Shown here: positions 12,122-55,100 of the stretch, piece by piece
How positions within the stretch are numbered: the first letter of the stretch is position 1
Layout: every line of letters begins with the position of its first letter
Assembly: GCF_036711975.1 (NCBI RefSeq)
Contig: NC_091967.1
Location: 5,270,001 to 5,334,000, forward strand
Reading direction: 5' to 3'
DNA length: 64,000 nucleotides
Source of the DNA: Onthophagus taurus
Taxonomy: Eukaryota; Arthropoda; Insecta; Coleoptera; Scarabaeidae
Position numbers and translations under genes: made by a program
The notes under the pieces: generated by a model
Seen by the model: the letters and a program-made list of their open reading frames with translations, nothing else
The model's database searches: none
Told to the model about the DNA's origin: nothing

Positions 12122-12748
12122 TTGGTATTGGTCAATCGGTAAAGTAGATGACGTTTATTTAGAAAAATTGTGAATAAACGCCATCTATTGATTGGAGAGT
12201 TGATTTTGTTGATATTTGAAATTCAAAAACCAAAAATATTTTTTAAATATCACTGAAAATTGGTTTTAATGCTAATATCAATAAATATGATAAATTAGAA
12301 ATTGTTTAAATATTGAGGCAAATCAGTTTTTTCTTATTTAAATGAAATAAAATCATTTTTTTCGTTAATTTCTTCGTTGTGGTGTCTAAAAATAATAAAA
12401 AGCCGTCGTCGAGAGTACCACCACCACCGTTTTCTCTCCTCCGTAATAAACACACTCGGCATAGTTTCGGTCAAAATAGAATTCGGTCGAATGGGGAGCA
12501 GTAGATGGCAGAATTCGGTCGAAAAACGGATCGAACAGGCGAGGACGCGTTCGCGGCACCCCGCATTAATAAATTTTTCTCGCAACGATGGACGAGAAAG
12601 AACCAGTAAACGCGCCGCGTTTCATGCCCTTTAAATCACCCACCACCCACAAGAAATCTTAATACTCAACACACAAAGTACAAAAAATACCGGGCAAAAA
12701 TAATTAGGTGTTGTGCGTGCGAATTGTCTTAAAAGTATAAAAGAAAAA

Positions 12749-41832
<29,084 letters not shown>

Positions 41833-42401
41833 ATATCTAGGTAAAAACGGTCGTAACGTTCCTATTTATTAACTTTATATAAAGAGTATTCTGTACCTGA
41901 ACTTGAAACACATCAAAGAACTTTGCTAAAACTACTAATTAAAAAAGCGAGACCGTTTAAAGCTTTGTTTAAAGCTTTGTCGAAAGTTTAAAATGCTTCG
42001 TTTAAAAAAATTTTAATATTAATTTTAATATTTAGAATCTAGTCAATATATTTTAGTTTGTAAAATATAAGTTTTAATATAAGCAATACCTAATGATTAT
42101 TTATATTTGTATGGTCATTATTGTAAGTTGGAATATGAATAAAATAAGGAATATTCAAGAGAACTAATTTCGTTATTGATCTCATTTTGATAAGTGCAAA
42201 ACTCCAATTTTTTTTTAGCCGAACAAAATTACGAGTTAAAACCTGTCAAACTTTCAAGCCATTAATTTGTAACAATTTTTTTTAGTTTAAATATTCAATC
42301 CCAAATGGCGAAACAATCAATTCTCTATTTTTCTGTTGTTCCATCGGGGTTATCTAAAAATAAAACTTTTATAAACAATAACACTTTTTAAAACATTAAA
42401 A

Positions 42402-45400
42402 TTAAAAAGTTACTCTGTTAGATGAAACAAAATTGATATTTCTTCTGTAAACCGTTCGATTTTTATCAAAACACTTCGGAACCAAGCTCATATCGTGCCC
42501 ACCCCTCTTCCGTTTTAAATTCGCATCCCTTTGCACCCGTTTAAGCTCCTCCTTTTCCATTCTCAACATACACCAAGCTCGTATTACAAAGTAGTAAACG
42601 ATTTCAACGGCTGAAAGTAAACTAAATCCGAGGAAAAGACCGGCTATCCCACCAAAAGATACCAAGAGATCCACCCAACCAAAAAGAACCTCTCTTTTGT
42701 ATCTAACCATCGGCCATGAAACAAACTCTGTTTCTAATGAAGTCGATTCCCTAAACAATAACTATATATAAAGTTCGCCAAGAAGTCAGAAATACCTGTT
42801 TATCTTTTTGGTTTCTGAAATTTTGTTCATCCCGATTTTTTGTTGTAAGATAAAAATTAGTTTATGTTTAATAAATCTAGAATCTTTAAGCTTCAAATTA
42901 ACATACATATCACATCATAATTCTTAAAAATACAGCTAGTTAAATTGAACGATCGGGATGAACATCAGAAACGTAAGTTCCATAGAGCCAAAAACAACAA
43001 GGTTTGCCGACTTGTTTCAGACACTGCATAATAAATATCAATAATACTTAATTAACATACAAATTTTCGTTAAATTTCTCCACTTCATAAACGGTATTTG
43101 AACACCCCAACAAACATAAACATTTATCAACGTTTTGGATATCGTCCGAATTTTCTTCAACGCATTTAAGTTGTTTTAATGTGCAATGTTTAAAGTGATT
43201 ATCAATTCTCGGATAAAAATGAGGAACGCAATTGCAGAATTTCATCGAATTTCTCATTCTACACTCCCTCGTGCATGCGCTAAACGTGTAAATATGATCA
43301 ATAAGTAATTTTTGTTCATCTTCAAACACGCAATGACGCTGTTTTGTTGTTAATTGCCTCGCGTCTTCTGTTGTGTAGGTTTGTTTAACTGAAAAAGAAA
43401 TTTTGTCTACTTTTCCCGTCCATAAATGTTGCCGTTTAATTTCTAATCCGGGGACTTCATCCGAATTATGAATAAAAATTGGGATACTTGATGAATTCGT
43501 TGGTGGTTCTAAATTAAATTTTAATGACCATTTAATATCGGTTTCTTTAATGTATTTTTTGTCGAAATTAATAATTTTAGATCCATTTCTTAATATTAAA
43601 AAGAAAAGAAAAGTGCCAATTAATTGTGACGCAATATATTTTAAATGGCATTCGAAAAGTATTTACCGTTGAACATTCATTTCGTAGTGACGAGAGTTAA
43701 AGGTGTAGCAAAATCCAATTTCCGTAAAAATTGGAAAAAAACCATCGCAACAAACGTAACTTTCTGACTTCCAGATGCACTCTGTGAACACGTTCTCGCA
43801 CGACTTCACGAACTAAACACTCAAAGAGGCGAGAAATTAAATTTACAACCTTTCATCGATTTATTTCCAATTGTAAGGTACATACTTGCATTGCAAAGTC
43901 TCTTAAATCCATCGAATCAGAAATAAAGATGTCACCCGTATAAAATTCATCATCAAACATTTTCAACTCGCTGTACGACGTTTTAATAAAGTTCGTAACA
44001 AAGTTAATAAATTTATCTTGATTTTCTTTCACTATTTCGTTACTGAAACGGTTTTTTTTGTTTTAGAAAAAAAATATAATGAAACTTTTGCTGTTTCGTA
44101 CGTTTTAATGTAGTTCGTTATCGCTTCAATGTCGATTGGGGCACTTGGACAGACTGTTATAGCCGGAAAAGCTACTTCCCAATCATGAAAATCCGTATCT
44201 AGACCTGTTATAGTTGGATTCGTTTGAAATTTTTCCCACAAACTTACTATTATTATCGTTGCTGTTACCGCTGCAATTGCAACGCATAAAAACCATATTA
44301 TCCTTAAATAAAATTATATATTAAAATTATATCCTAGAAAAGTAAACTACATTGTTGTGTTGTATTGATGAAAAACCATCGAATGTTACGTCTGGATGAA
44401 GAATTTAGTGACTTAAAGCGTATTTAGGACAGATTAGCACCCATACTCATTGATCTAAACACAACCTTGATAAAATCTGTCTCAATGATGAGATATGCAG
44501 ATAACCTTAACATTTTTGGCAGATCAACGTAGTTGGTGAAGTGTCACAATTGGTGGATAACTTCGGCTACCTGGGTAGCAATGTATAACGCATGTCAGAG
44601 ATACGTGCCGTAAAGAAAGTGTTTCGACAACCAGAAGAAAATATTTTCAAGATGTTAATGGTAACATTCGGGAATCGGAGCATGTTACAAAAAAACTTTT
44701 GGAACGAAAGTTGTAGCTAATTTTATTCTTAGCAATATTGTTCTCTTTGGTTTTTGCACTCAGATGCGTCAATATTGAGAAAAATACAAAAATATGAAAC
44801 TTGGATGAATTTGTTGCTTTTTGAACTTGTTAATGATAACATTCAAGAAACGGAGCATATTACAAAAAGACTTTTGGAACGAAAGTTATAGCTAATTTTA
44901 TTCTTAGCAATATTGTTCTCTTTGGTTTTTGCACTCAGATGCATCAATATTGAGAAAAATACAAAAATATGAAAATTGGATAAATTAGTTCCTTTTTTAA
45001 GTAGTTAATGATAAATGATAACATTCGGGAAACGGAGCATGTTACAAAAAAACTTTTGGAACGAAAGTTGTAGCTAATTTTATTCTTAGTAATATTGTTC
45101 TCTTGGGTTTTTGCACTCAGATGCGTCAATATTGAGAAAAATACAAAAATATGAAACTTGGATGAATTTGTTGCTTTTTGAACTTGTTAATGATAACATT
45201 CAGGAAACGGAGCATAATACAAAAAAACTTTTGGAACGAAAGTTGTAGCTAATTTTATTCTTAGCAAAATTGTTCTCTTTGGCTTTTACACTCAGATGCG
45301 TCAATATTGAGAAAAATACAAAAATATGAAAATTGGATAAATTTGTTCCTTTTTTAAGTAGTTAATGATAAATGATAACATTCGGGAAACGGAGCATGTT

Positions 45401-46575
45401 ACAAAAAAACTTTTGGAACGAAAGTTGTAGCTAATTTTATTCTTAGCGATATTGTTCTCTTTGACTTTTGTACTCAACTGCGTCAATATCGGAAAAAATA
45501 CAAAAATATGAAAATTGGATGAATTTGTTCCTTTAAGTTGTTAATGATAAATGATAACATTCGGGAAACGGAGCATGTTACAAAAAAACTTTTGAAACGA
45601 AAGTTGTAGCTAATTTTATTCTTAGCAATATTGTTCTCTTTGGTTTTTGCACTCAAATGCGTCAATATCGCAAAAAATACAAAAATATGAAACTTGGATG
45701 AATTTGTTGCTTTTTGAACTTGTTAATGATAACATTCAAGAAACGGAGCATATTACAAAAAAACTTTTGGAACGAAAGTTGTAGCTAATTTTATTCTTAT
45801 CAATATTGTTCTCTTTGGTTTTTGCACTCAGATGCGTCAATATCGCAAAAAATACAAAAATATGAAAATTGGATGAATTTGTTCCTTTAAGTTGTTAATG
45901 ATAAATGATAACATTCGGGAAACGGAGCATGTTACAAAAAAACTTTTGAAACGAAAGTTGTAGCTAATTTTATTCTTAGCAATATTGTTCTCTTTGGCTT
46001 TTGCACTCAGATGCGTCAATATTGAGAAAACTACAAATATATGAAAATTAGATAAATTTGTTGCTTTTTCAAGTTGTTAATGGCAATACTCGGGAAGCAG
46101 AGCATGTTAGAAAAAAACTTTTGGAACGATAGTTATAGCTAATTTTAATCTTATCAATATTGCTCTCTTGCAAAATAAAATAAAAGTAAAGATGAAAAAG
46201 AAGAAAGATTACAAGTATGTATGTAACGTTGAACTGAAAATGAATTTTTATCATTTTGAGCACGTCATAGTCATAAATGAGTTACTTTTAACCATTACAA
46301 CGAACCTAAACGAAGTAAAAACCGCAACTTTATTACTTTAAATTCATTAATTTTAAACGAACCAACTCGCAATCTCTCATTTCCATAAACTTGTATTACC
46401 TTTCTGAAAGAGGCCGTCCTTTTTCTGTTAAATACTTAACGCCGTGCAACGTGCAATTCTGAAAGAATAACTTGGCCTGAACCGTCCAACTAGTCTCAAG
46501 TAATTTCATCGTCTTGCAAACACTCTTCGTTTTCTTTTTATTTCTTTTAACGGTTCCTGCTAGAACAGTATCCAT
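42402..46575 (-). CDS. DEG/ENaC (pickpocket) sodium channel subunit, complete, 6 exons, 518 aa
   Basis: Exons: 46575-46400, 44302-44102, 44042-43886, 43812-43667, 43588-43061, 42750-42402 (1557 bp, phases close, TAA). Topology: short basic N-terminus; TM1 (LIWFLCVAIAAVTATIII) followed by FPAITVCPSAP; large extracellular loop with Cys-rich features (GFCYTFNS; CTRECRMRNSMKFCNCVPHFYP; CLCLLGCSNTVYEVEKF); pre-TM2 SWPMVRYKREVLFGWVDLLV, TM2 SFGGIAGLFLGFSLLSAVEI with the GFS selectivity stretch; basic cytoplasmic tail. Pickpocket channels are amiloride-sensitive, trimeric, used in insects for mechano-, chemo- and pheromone sensing. Which ppk orthologue cannot be told here. The gene faces PKC-delta tail-to-tail, 570 bp between stops. 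Confidence 0.93.
44440..44640 (+). pseudogene. RTE-like reverse transcriptase scrap
   Basis: Plus-strand pieces read MMRYADNLNIFG (the YADD box as YADN) and, after a frame change, FGYLGSN, a typical spacing in RTE/jockey-type LINEs. Only about 200 bp remain, in intron 1 of the pickpocket gene. Confidence 0.6.
44640..46175. repeat. Tandem repeat in pickpocket intron 1, periods alternating 175 and 182 (179) bp
   Basis: Nine copies are marked by GCTAATTTTATTCTTAGCAA at about 44716, 44891, 45073, 45248, 45430, 45609, 45784, 45963 and 46138; spacings 175, 182, 175, 182, 179, 175, 179, 175. The extra 7 bp is a duplicated ATGATAA before ACATTC in every second unit. Parallel 60-codon open frames arise because the unit lacks some stops on the minus strand; they are not genes. 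Confidence 0.93.
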
Positions 46576-48300
46576 TGTACTTTAGTTTAATTTTCTATTT
46601 CTCACTTTCACGGTGGTATAACTTGAGATTATCGCCTCTAAAACTCTCGACCCATCGTCCCCGGACTCTCAGATAAATTGTGTTACATAATCTTTTGAAA
46701 TTTAACTACAGTGGACGTCCGAAATAAAAAGATAATTAAAAATTAATTCAAGGGTTTTTCTAGATTATTATTCAGTTACGCAACTTGTTAGTTTTTTTAT
46801 TAGCGTTGTAATAACCGGGGTTAATTCGATTTTTCGCTTATGCCTCTGTTGTTGGGAAAACACAAAGGAATCAAATGTGTGAGCGCGAAGAGCTTATCGA
46901 ATGGTGGGTGCGGTTATCGGCCCCTTTCCTTAGACTATTTTTGGGGTACTTTTCCTCGTTTAATCCCGAGTTCCAGTGAACCCACAAAGCTCAGCCAACT
47001 CTCTCACAGAGTCACGACCGATTATTTCTCCACGCGTCGTTCCAAGCTCAAGATTAATCTTGGTTTTAGTGGTCGTAAAGGTTCCTAAAAAATTTTAAAA
47101 AAATATATTGTGTGCTGATATAAAATTTATTAAGGAAATTAATCACCAATTAATTTTGTCAAAGTTTCCTCCATAAACTCTTTTCTAAACAAACGCAATT
47201 AGATTCGTGGCAATAACCGTCACGGACACCGTTCAAAAGCCTCGAAACTCAAGAATATATGGGAATTTAATTAACGCCCTCGGACGTTCCAACTTTAATC
47301 TCACGCTTCGTACTACTTTTTACAACACATTTTTTCCCCATTTTATGCAAGAACTCACAATCTAATTCGAAACCACACACAAAAAGAGTAATAAATGTTT
47401 CAGATAATGATATTTCAAACGCATCAATCCTATTGTAGGTTTTGTATAGAAATGAGGACGATAAAAAGACCATCGTGAGGGATGCTTTTATTCCACCCTT
47501 TAATGAAGCAATATGTAAACGAACGACTACAAAAGCACTATTATGTGGTATTACCTTGGACTGTATCAGTTACAATCTATTTTTTATGTTTTTTTTATCA
47601 TTATAATCCCGTGGATAGGTAAATGTACAAAGAAAATTTATAAAGTTTATTACTCCAAAGAGTTATCCCTTTGCATCTTTGTAAACTGAACAGTTGCTTT
47701 GTTAACTTTGTAGCTCCAAGTTAGAAATCGTACGCATTTACACATTTGCGTTTAATTAACCGCGTAATAAAACGTTTCCTCGAGCGTAATTCGCATCATC
47801 AAAGCCTCTAAAGCTTCCCAACAAAGCACGACAAAGCTTTCAACTACCATCCTATTAATTTGCAAAAAAAATTAAAAATGGAACAACAATTCACGGTCGT
47901 TGTAGACATGAAAATACGACCGTAGTTGTCGATAACAGAGTTTTATTTTATCTTTGATTGAAAGCGAAAAATTTCAATTTTTCTCATCACAATGCACCTA
48001 TTTACACTTCACCGGGTACAAAATTTAATATAAAAATGATTCGAGGGAACGACAGCAACCTGAGGGTTTAGGAGCCTCTTGTATACCCTCGCCAACGATC
48101 GAACTCCAGCGAAAGAGTTCGCACCAATTTTCAATTCAAAATAATTGCGTTGGTAAGGTGAAGTTGGAGTTTAAAGTCCGAATAGTTAACTAAATGCTAC
48201 ATTCTAGTTAACAATAACTATTTTATTTATCTACTAATTAGCTTCATTCTTATTTTGATTCAAATCTAATAAAGTAGACTTTGCAGAATAGTAAGTCTAT
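46576..48300. other. Region upstream of the pickpocket gene; no gene recognised
   Basis: It contains a less AT-rich patch (46880-47060) with an 82-codon plus-strand open frame that has no recognisable motif, and another patch near 48030-48140. These could be regulatory or exon remnants of an unrecognised transcript, but nothing supports a specific call. Confidence 0.4.
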
Positions 48301-48319
48301 GAAGAACTAAAAGTTATAG

Positions 48320-51300
48320 ATTGATCAAAACCAATCGTAGATTTCGATGATGTCATTTCCATCCTTTAAAATATCGTATTTCAAGAACCATTAGAGATGT
48401 AATGACGAAATTAATACCATTTTAAAGCAAATTTAATACAAATTCAATGTGCCATAAATAATTTCTTAATTTCCATAAACATTGTTGTTACGATTTTTTA
48501 AATCCAACTCTGTATGTTTGTTATAAGTAGAAATATAAATTTTAAAAAATCGTATCTCAAGAACGAATCGAGATATCATCATGAAATAAAGAACATTTTA
48601 AAGCAAATTTGATGAAGATTTAATGTACCATAAATAATTTCTTAATTATCATAAACATCGTTGTTATGATTTTTTAAGTCCAACACTGCTTGTTTAATTG
48701 TTGTAGATATAAAATATAAATTTTAAAAGGTTGTATCTCAAAAACTAATTGAGATATCGTCATGAAATAAAGAACATTTTAAAGCAAATTTGATGAAGAT
48801 TTAATGTGCCATAAATAATTTCTTAATTATTATAAACATCGTTGTTATGATTTTTTAAATCCAACACTGCTTGTTTAATTATTGTAAATATGAAATATAA
48901 ATTTTAAAAAGTTGTATCTCAAAAACTAATTGAGATATCATCATGAAATAAAGAACATTTTAAAGCAAATTTGATGAAGATTTAATGTGCCATAAATAAT
49001 TTCTTCATTACCATAAACATCGTTGTTATGATTTTTTAAATCCAACACTGCATGTTTAATTGTTGTAGATATAAAATATAAATTTTAAAAGGTTGTATCT
49101 CAAAAACTTATTGAGATATCGTCATGAAATAAGGAACATTTTAAAGCAAATTTGATGCTGATTTAATGTGCCATAAATAATTTCTTCATTACCATAAACA
49201 TCGTTGTTATATTTTTTTAAATCCAACACTGCATGTATAATTGTTGTAGATGTAGAAGATAAATTTTAAAAAATCGTATCTCAAAAACTAATTGAGATAT
49301 CATCATGAAATAAAGAACATTTTAAAGCAAATTTGATGAAGATTTAATGTGCCAAAAATAATTTCTTCATTACCATAAACATCGTTGTTATGATTTTTTA
49401 AATCCAACACTGCTTGTTTAATTGTTGTAAATATGAAATATAAATTTTAAAAAGTTGTATCTCAAAAACTAATTGAGATATCATCATGAAATAAAGAACA
49501 TTTTAAAGCAAATTTGATGAAGATTTAATTTGCCATAAATAATTTCTTAATTACCATAAACATCGTTGCTATGATTTTTTAAATCCAACACTGCATGTTT
49601 AATTGTTGTAGATATAAAATATAAATTTTAAAAGGTTGTATCTCAAAAACTAATTGAGATATCGTCATGAAATAAAGAACATTTTAAAGCAAATTTTATG
49701 AAGATTTAATGTGCCATAAATAATTTCTTAATTACCATAAACATCGTTGTTATGATTTTTTAAATCCAACACTGCATGTTTAATTGTTGTAAATATGAAA
49801 TATAAATTTTAAAAAGTTGTATCTCAAAAACTAATTGAGATATCGCCATGAAATAAGGAACATTTTAAAGCAAATTTGATGAAGATTTAATGTGCCATAA
49901 ATAATTTCTTAATTACCATAAACATCGTTGTTATGATTTTTTAAATCCAACACTGCATGTTTAATTGTTGTAGATATAAAATATAAATTTTAAAAAATTG
50001 TATCTCAAAAACTAATTGAGATATCATCATGAAATAAAGAACATTTTAAAGCAAATTTGATGAAGATTTAATGTGCCATAAATAATTTCTTAATTACCAT
50101 AAACATCGTTGTTATAACTTTTTAAATCCAACACTGCATGTTTAATTGTTGTAAATATGAAATATAAATTTTAAAAAGTTGTATCTCAAAAACTAATTGA
50201 GGTATCATCATGAAATAAAGAACATTTTAAAGCAAACTTTATGAAGATTTAATGTGCCATAAATAATTTCTTAATTACCATAAACATCGTTGTTATGATT
50301 TTTTAAATCCAACACTGCATGTTTAATTGTTGTAAATATGAAATATAAATTTTAAAAAGTTGTATCTCAAAAACTAATTGAGGTATCATCATGAAATAAA
50401 GAACATTTTAAAGCAAATTTGATGAAGATTTAATGTGCCATAAATAATTTCTTAATTATCATAAACATCGTTGTTATGATTTTTTAAATCCAACACTGCA
50501 TGTTTAATTGTTGTAGATATAAAATATAAATTTTAAAAGGTTGTATCTCAAAAACTAATTGAGATATCGTCATGAAATAAGGAACATTTTAAAGCAAATT
50601 TAATGAAGATTTAATGTGCCATAAATAATTTCTTAATTATCATAAACATCGTTGTTATGATTTTTTAAATCCAACTCTGCATGTTTGTTATAGATATAAA
50701 AGATAAATTTTAAAAAATCGTATCTCAAGAACGAATTGAGATATCCTCACGAAATAAAGAACATTTTAAAGCAAATTTGATGAAGATTTAATGTGCCATA
50801 AATAATTTCTGAATTACCATAAACATCGTTGTTATGATTTTTTAAATCCAACACTGCTTGTTTAATTATTGTAAATATGAAATATAAATTTTAAAAAGTT
50901 GTATCTCAAAAACTAATTGAGATATCATCATGAAATAAAGAACATTTTAAAGCAAATTTGATGAAGATTTAATGTGCCATAAATAATTTCTTCATTACCA
51001 TAAACATCGTTGTTATGATTTTTTAAATCCAACACTGCATGTTTAATTGTTGTAGATATAAAATATAAATTTTAAAAAGTTGTATCTCAAAAACTAATTG
51101 AGATATCGTCATGAAATAAGGAACATTTTAAAGCAAATTTGATGCTGATTTAATGTGCCATAAATAATTTCTTCATTACCATAAACATCGTTGTTATATT
51201 TTTTTAAATCCAACACTGCATGTATAATTGTTGTAGATGTAAAAGATAAATTTTAAAAAATCGTATCTCAAAAACTAATTGAGATATCATCATGAAATAA

Positions 51301-52110
51301 AGAACATTTTAAAGCAAATTTGATGAAGATTTAATGTGCCATAAATAATTTCTTAATTATCATAAACATCGTTGTTATGATTTTTTAAATCCAACACTGC
51401 ATGTTTAATTGTTGTAGATATAAAATATAAATTTTAAAAGGTTGTATCTCAAAAACTAATTGAGATATCGTCATGAAATAAGGAACATTTTAAAGCAAAT
51501 TTGATGCTGATTTAATGTGCCATAAATAATTTCTTCATTACCATAAACATCGTTGTTATATTTTTTTAAATCCAACACTGCATGTATAATTGTTGTAGAT
51601 GTAAAAGATAAATTTTAAAAAATCGTATCTCAAAAACTAATTGAGATATCATCATGAAATAAAGAACATTTTAAAGCAAATTTGATCAAGATTTAATGTG
51701 CCATAAATAATTTCTTAATTATCATAAACATCGTTGTTATGATTTTTTAAATCCAACACTGCATGTTTAATTGTTGTAGATATAAAATATAAATTTTAAA
51801 AAGTTGTATCTCAAAAACTAATTGAGATATCGCCATGAAATAAAGAACATTTTAAAGCAAATTTGATACTGATTTAATGTGCCATAAATAATTTCTTCAT
51901 TACCATAAACATCGTTGTTATATTTTTTTAAATCCAACACTGCATGTATAATTGTTGTAGATGTAAAAGATAAATTTTAAAAAATCGTATCTCAAAAACT
52001 AATTGAGATATCATCATGAAATAAAGAACATTTTAAAGCAAATTTGATGAAGATTTAATGTGCCATAAATAATTTCTTAATTTCCATAAACATCGTTGTT
52101 ATGATTTTTT
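48320..52110. repeat. 181-bp AT-rich satellite, about 21 monomers
   Basis: CATCGTTGTTATGATTTTTT recurs every 181 bp from about 48485 to 52098 (for example 48660, 48841, 49022, 49203, 49384). Monomers contain the short palindrome ATCTCAAAAACTAATTGAGA. Several monomer types exist: a type with GATGCTGATTTAATGTGCC and GCATGTATAATTGTTG appears at about 49153, 51136, 51502 and 51868. The edge monomers (48485, also 50650) carry CCAACTCTG and CTCAAGAACGAAT variants. Length near 180 bp is typical of nucleosome-phased satellites. Confidence 0.96.
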
Positions 52111-55100
52111 ACACCTAACTTGGTTCGACGAATTTGTACTGTAAAATAAACTTAATGATAATTCCGTCTTAAGTTGAGTTGTAATTATGGTTTAACCATT
52201 TATGTTTTAATTTTAATAATAAATTAACTAGTAGGAAACGTTGGTAACAGTGCCGTTTTACGACTTTACGACTCGGATAAGTCATAACAAAAAGGGAACC
52301 CCGAGCAGGAAGGAACAATTTTGCACCGGAACAAGAAGTAATTTTGCTCAAATAAATTTTCTTAAGGTAGACAAAGGATATTACGCGAATTTTCGTACCT
52401 AGTGGAAACGACAGAGGCGGAGACAATTCGTTTGGCTCTTAGTTTTAAGAAAACTAAAAGAGGAAATATTAGAGCGAGATAGAAAAAAAAAGTTTTTAGT
52501 TCAGAAGGAAAATTTACAGATGTATTTTCCGTTCGCGGAAAAGTACGCTCGTAAAAATTTTCGTGTTCGCCGGAAGTGTGTGCTTAACCTACTAATGTGT
52601 CGTCGTCGTCGCTTCTTTAAACGTTCAAACCGCACCGGAAGTTTTTAAATTGCTCCATAAAAGGGCGAGGTAAGCGATTATCAATTGGCGAAGGGCTTAA
52701 AACTCAGTTAAATCGAGAACAACATTTTTCAAGGGAATTTCCCCCACATCGAAACAACTTAATATAAACTATAAAATGTCGAATTGGCCGCGTTTAAAAC
52801 GCGGCTATTGTACCCGAGGTAATTGTAAATATTAAAATCGAACTCTATTTTTGAAAAATCCATTAGATAACATTTTTGTATATTACTGTTTGCGCAAAAC
52901 AAATAAAAGCTTCGTTCATTTAGTAATTTAAAAAAATGGGCAAACATAAAAATATCCAGTGTTTAACTAGTAAATTCATATCAACAATTAAAAAAATTTT
53001 AATTACAACGTACAGATTTGGTTATGAAACTTTGTGTGCTATATATCATCAAAAACTGTCAATACTTAAAAAAACTAATAATATCAAAAAGCGCCAAACA
53101 ATGTGGGAGCGTGACAAAATGAAAAGTGACCCAATATTAATGTCAAAAGTGAGAAAAAGCTCAACCTTTCCCTGGGTCTATCCACTCTCTTCTAGTCTCT
53201 GTCCACTTCGAAAAGTATTTCCAATTTCTGCCGAATTCTGCATCAACGTCTATAATTCACTACACTAGGTCAAATAGGTCAATGTCAAAAAGTGTGAAAA
53301 TGTGTTTAGAAGTATTTAAATGTGTCAAATAGTGTCTAAAACTGTCAACAATAAAAGCCTATCAATAATGCATACCAAACGATGTCAGTAAGTGGCAAAA
53401 TGTGTTAAAAACTATTGTAAGGTGTTAAAATCTACCAAAAGTTATCCATAAAAAAAGTTTTAAATAGATCGATTTCAAAAACGATTTAATGAAAGAAGAA
53501 AAATTTTTCCTCTAGATAAATCTCGCCGGAGTAATTTTTTTAATTGGTCTATAAGATCATAATTCTCTGCTAGATTTTGTGTATGAAATTTCACATGACT
53601 GAGGTGTTTGGCAAAACCACTCCTTATAGAAAAGCAGCACTCTACTTTTATTTTTTAAGCAACTATTACTATAAATATAAGCAACACACAATACATTAAT
53701 CTGAGTCCAGTGAGAAGTTAGATGTGTTCTTATTCGCGCAGATTGAGCTACTGCGCAATGACAATTCTTTTTAAAGATTAATTTCGTTACAACACTAAAG
53801 AACTATTATTAAAACATAAAATATAAAACTAAAATTTGGCGAATTTAACACAAGGTGTTTCAAAAGATTGTAAGACGTCTGTTGGGAACGTCACAAAGCC
53901 TCGAATAACTCAGTTTCTATTTTAATATCGTTGACTAAGCGCCTTTATGAATAAGGGAACGCGTGCGAAGTAATTCTATTTCATCTGATTCAATCGAAAA
54001 ATCTGCGGATTTCCGACCGGAATTCTTCACGTGACGCCTTTCTCGCGTTTTTCGTTGAATTTTTTATAAGCTCCACCCTTTGCAGGAATTTGAACGAAAG
54101 AAATTTCACCAACCATAAAACCCCGGTGAAATATAATAAGAGAAATTTTTAAAAGTTTTTGGAGTGAACTTTTTATTTTCTAAATTATTACCGTCATATT
54201 TACTCGAAAAAAGAAGAAATAATAAAAAGAAGTAACATAATAATAAAAGGGTTATATTGTCATGGTTGAATTAACATTATTTAATTAATAATAAATTATG
54301 CAACGCCACCTATGGGGTTACTATGTGTTCGCCGAACTATAACCGTAAGGCGCGCATCAAGCTCTTTGGATGGATTTCAGTTCAGTTGCTTTCAGACCGC
54401 CGAGTGCTAGAGATGTCCTGAAACAAGCCGTTTTATCGGGTTTTAACGGTGAAATTTGTAATGAATAAACAATAAATTAAATAAAAAGTGGTTTTTCTTT
54501 GTTTCATAATAATGTTTCATTTATAGTTTTATTAATTAAAAAGAAACTTTCAAAATTGACTTCATCAAATGGTATTATTTAAGTTGAGTTTGCAAGTTAG
54601 GTAAGTTATGTTTTAGATTGTTAAAAATTATTTTTTAATATTATCGAATGAAATCAAAACAAGTGTATTGTTAGTGTAAATTCAATTCCATTTATTGGTA
54701 TCGAGTTACGTTTGAAATTAATCGTTGATTTCATTTAACTAAAACATGAATAAACTTTCAATAAACAATGCCACAAACCGGGTGAAATTTGTTTATCAAT
54801 TTAAAATAAAATTATTGTACGTTTATACCATCCAAGTTTACCGAAGCTTCACCAAAACCAAATGTTTACATTCTATAGATATAACAATTAGACCGTATCC
54901 TAACGTTTCTATCGATCGTTAACATTGTTAACCAACGTGTTAGTTTTCAAATATTATAATTTAGAAGTCCTCTTTATAACAATGAAATAAAATAAAACGT
55001 TTCAATCATTCTTCAAAACTTTTATAGTACCTAAGGAAGTCTGGGTGAAGTAACAGATGTCTTTCATATGGTTCCCATCCGTCTACTTAGAACAGATTGA

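Noticed and set aside
42755-43060. A possible extra pickpocket exon reading CLKQVGKPCCFWLYGTYVSD after TTATGCAG
   Set aside because: Joining it to exon 43588-43061 gives a stop at once, while skipping it joins TT to GGAATCG and restores the family's VSWPMVRYKREV context with perfect phase. It may still be a poison exon.
44944-46263. Series of similar 60-codon minus-strand frames (MTHLSAKTKENN type)
   Set aside because: They are the same stretch of the 175/182-bp tandem repeat read in one frame; no ATG context, no conservation pattern, and they sit in a pickpocket intron.
48320-52110. CRISPR-like regular repeats
   Set aside because: Contiguous 181-bp monomers without unique spacers in a eukaryotic genome: a satellite.
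52936-53268. 110-codon frame starting with a true ATG
   Set aside because: A/T-run driven, Lys/Ile-rich, no domain, and followed by irregular AGTGTCAAAATGTG-like wording; chance frame more likely.
54300-54430. Initiator/DPE-type core promoter
   Set aside because: TTCAGTT words are present but the AGACC downstream word is at the wrong spacing for a DPE and there is no ORF after it.
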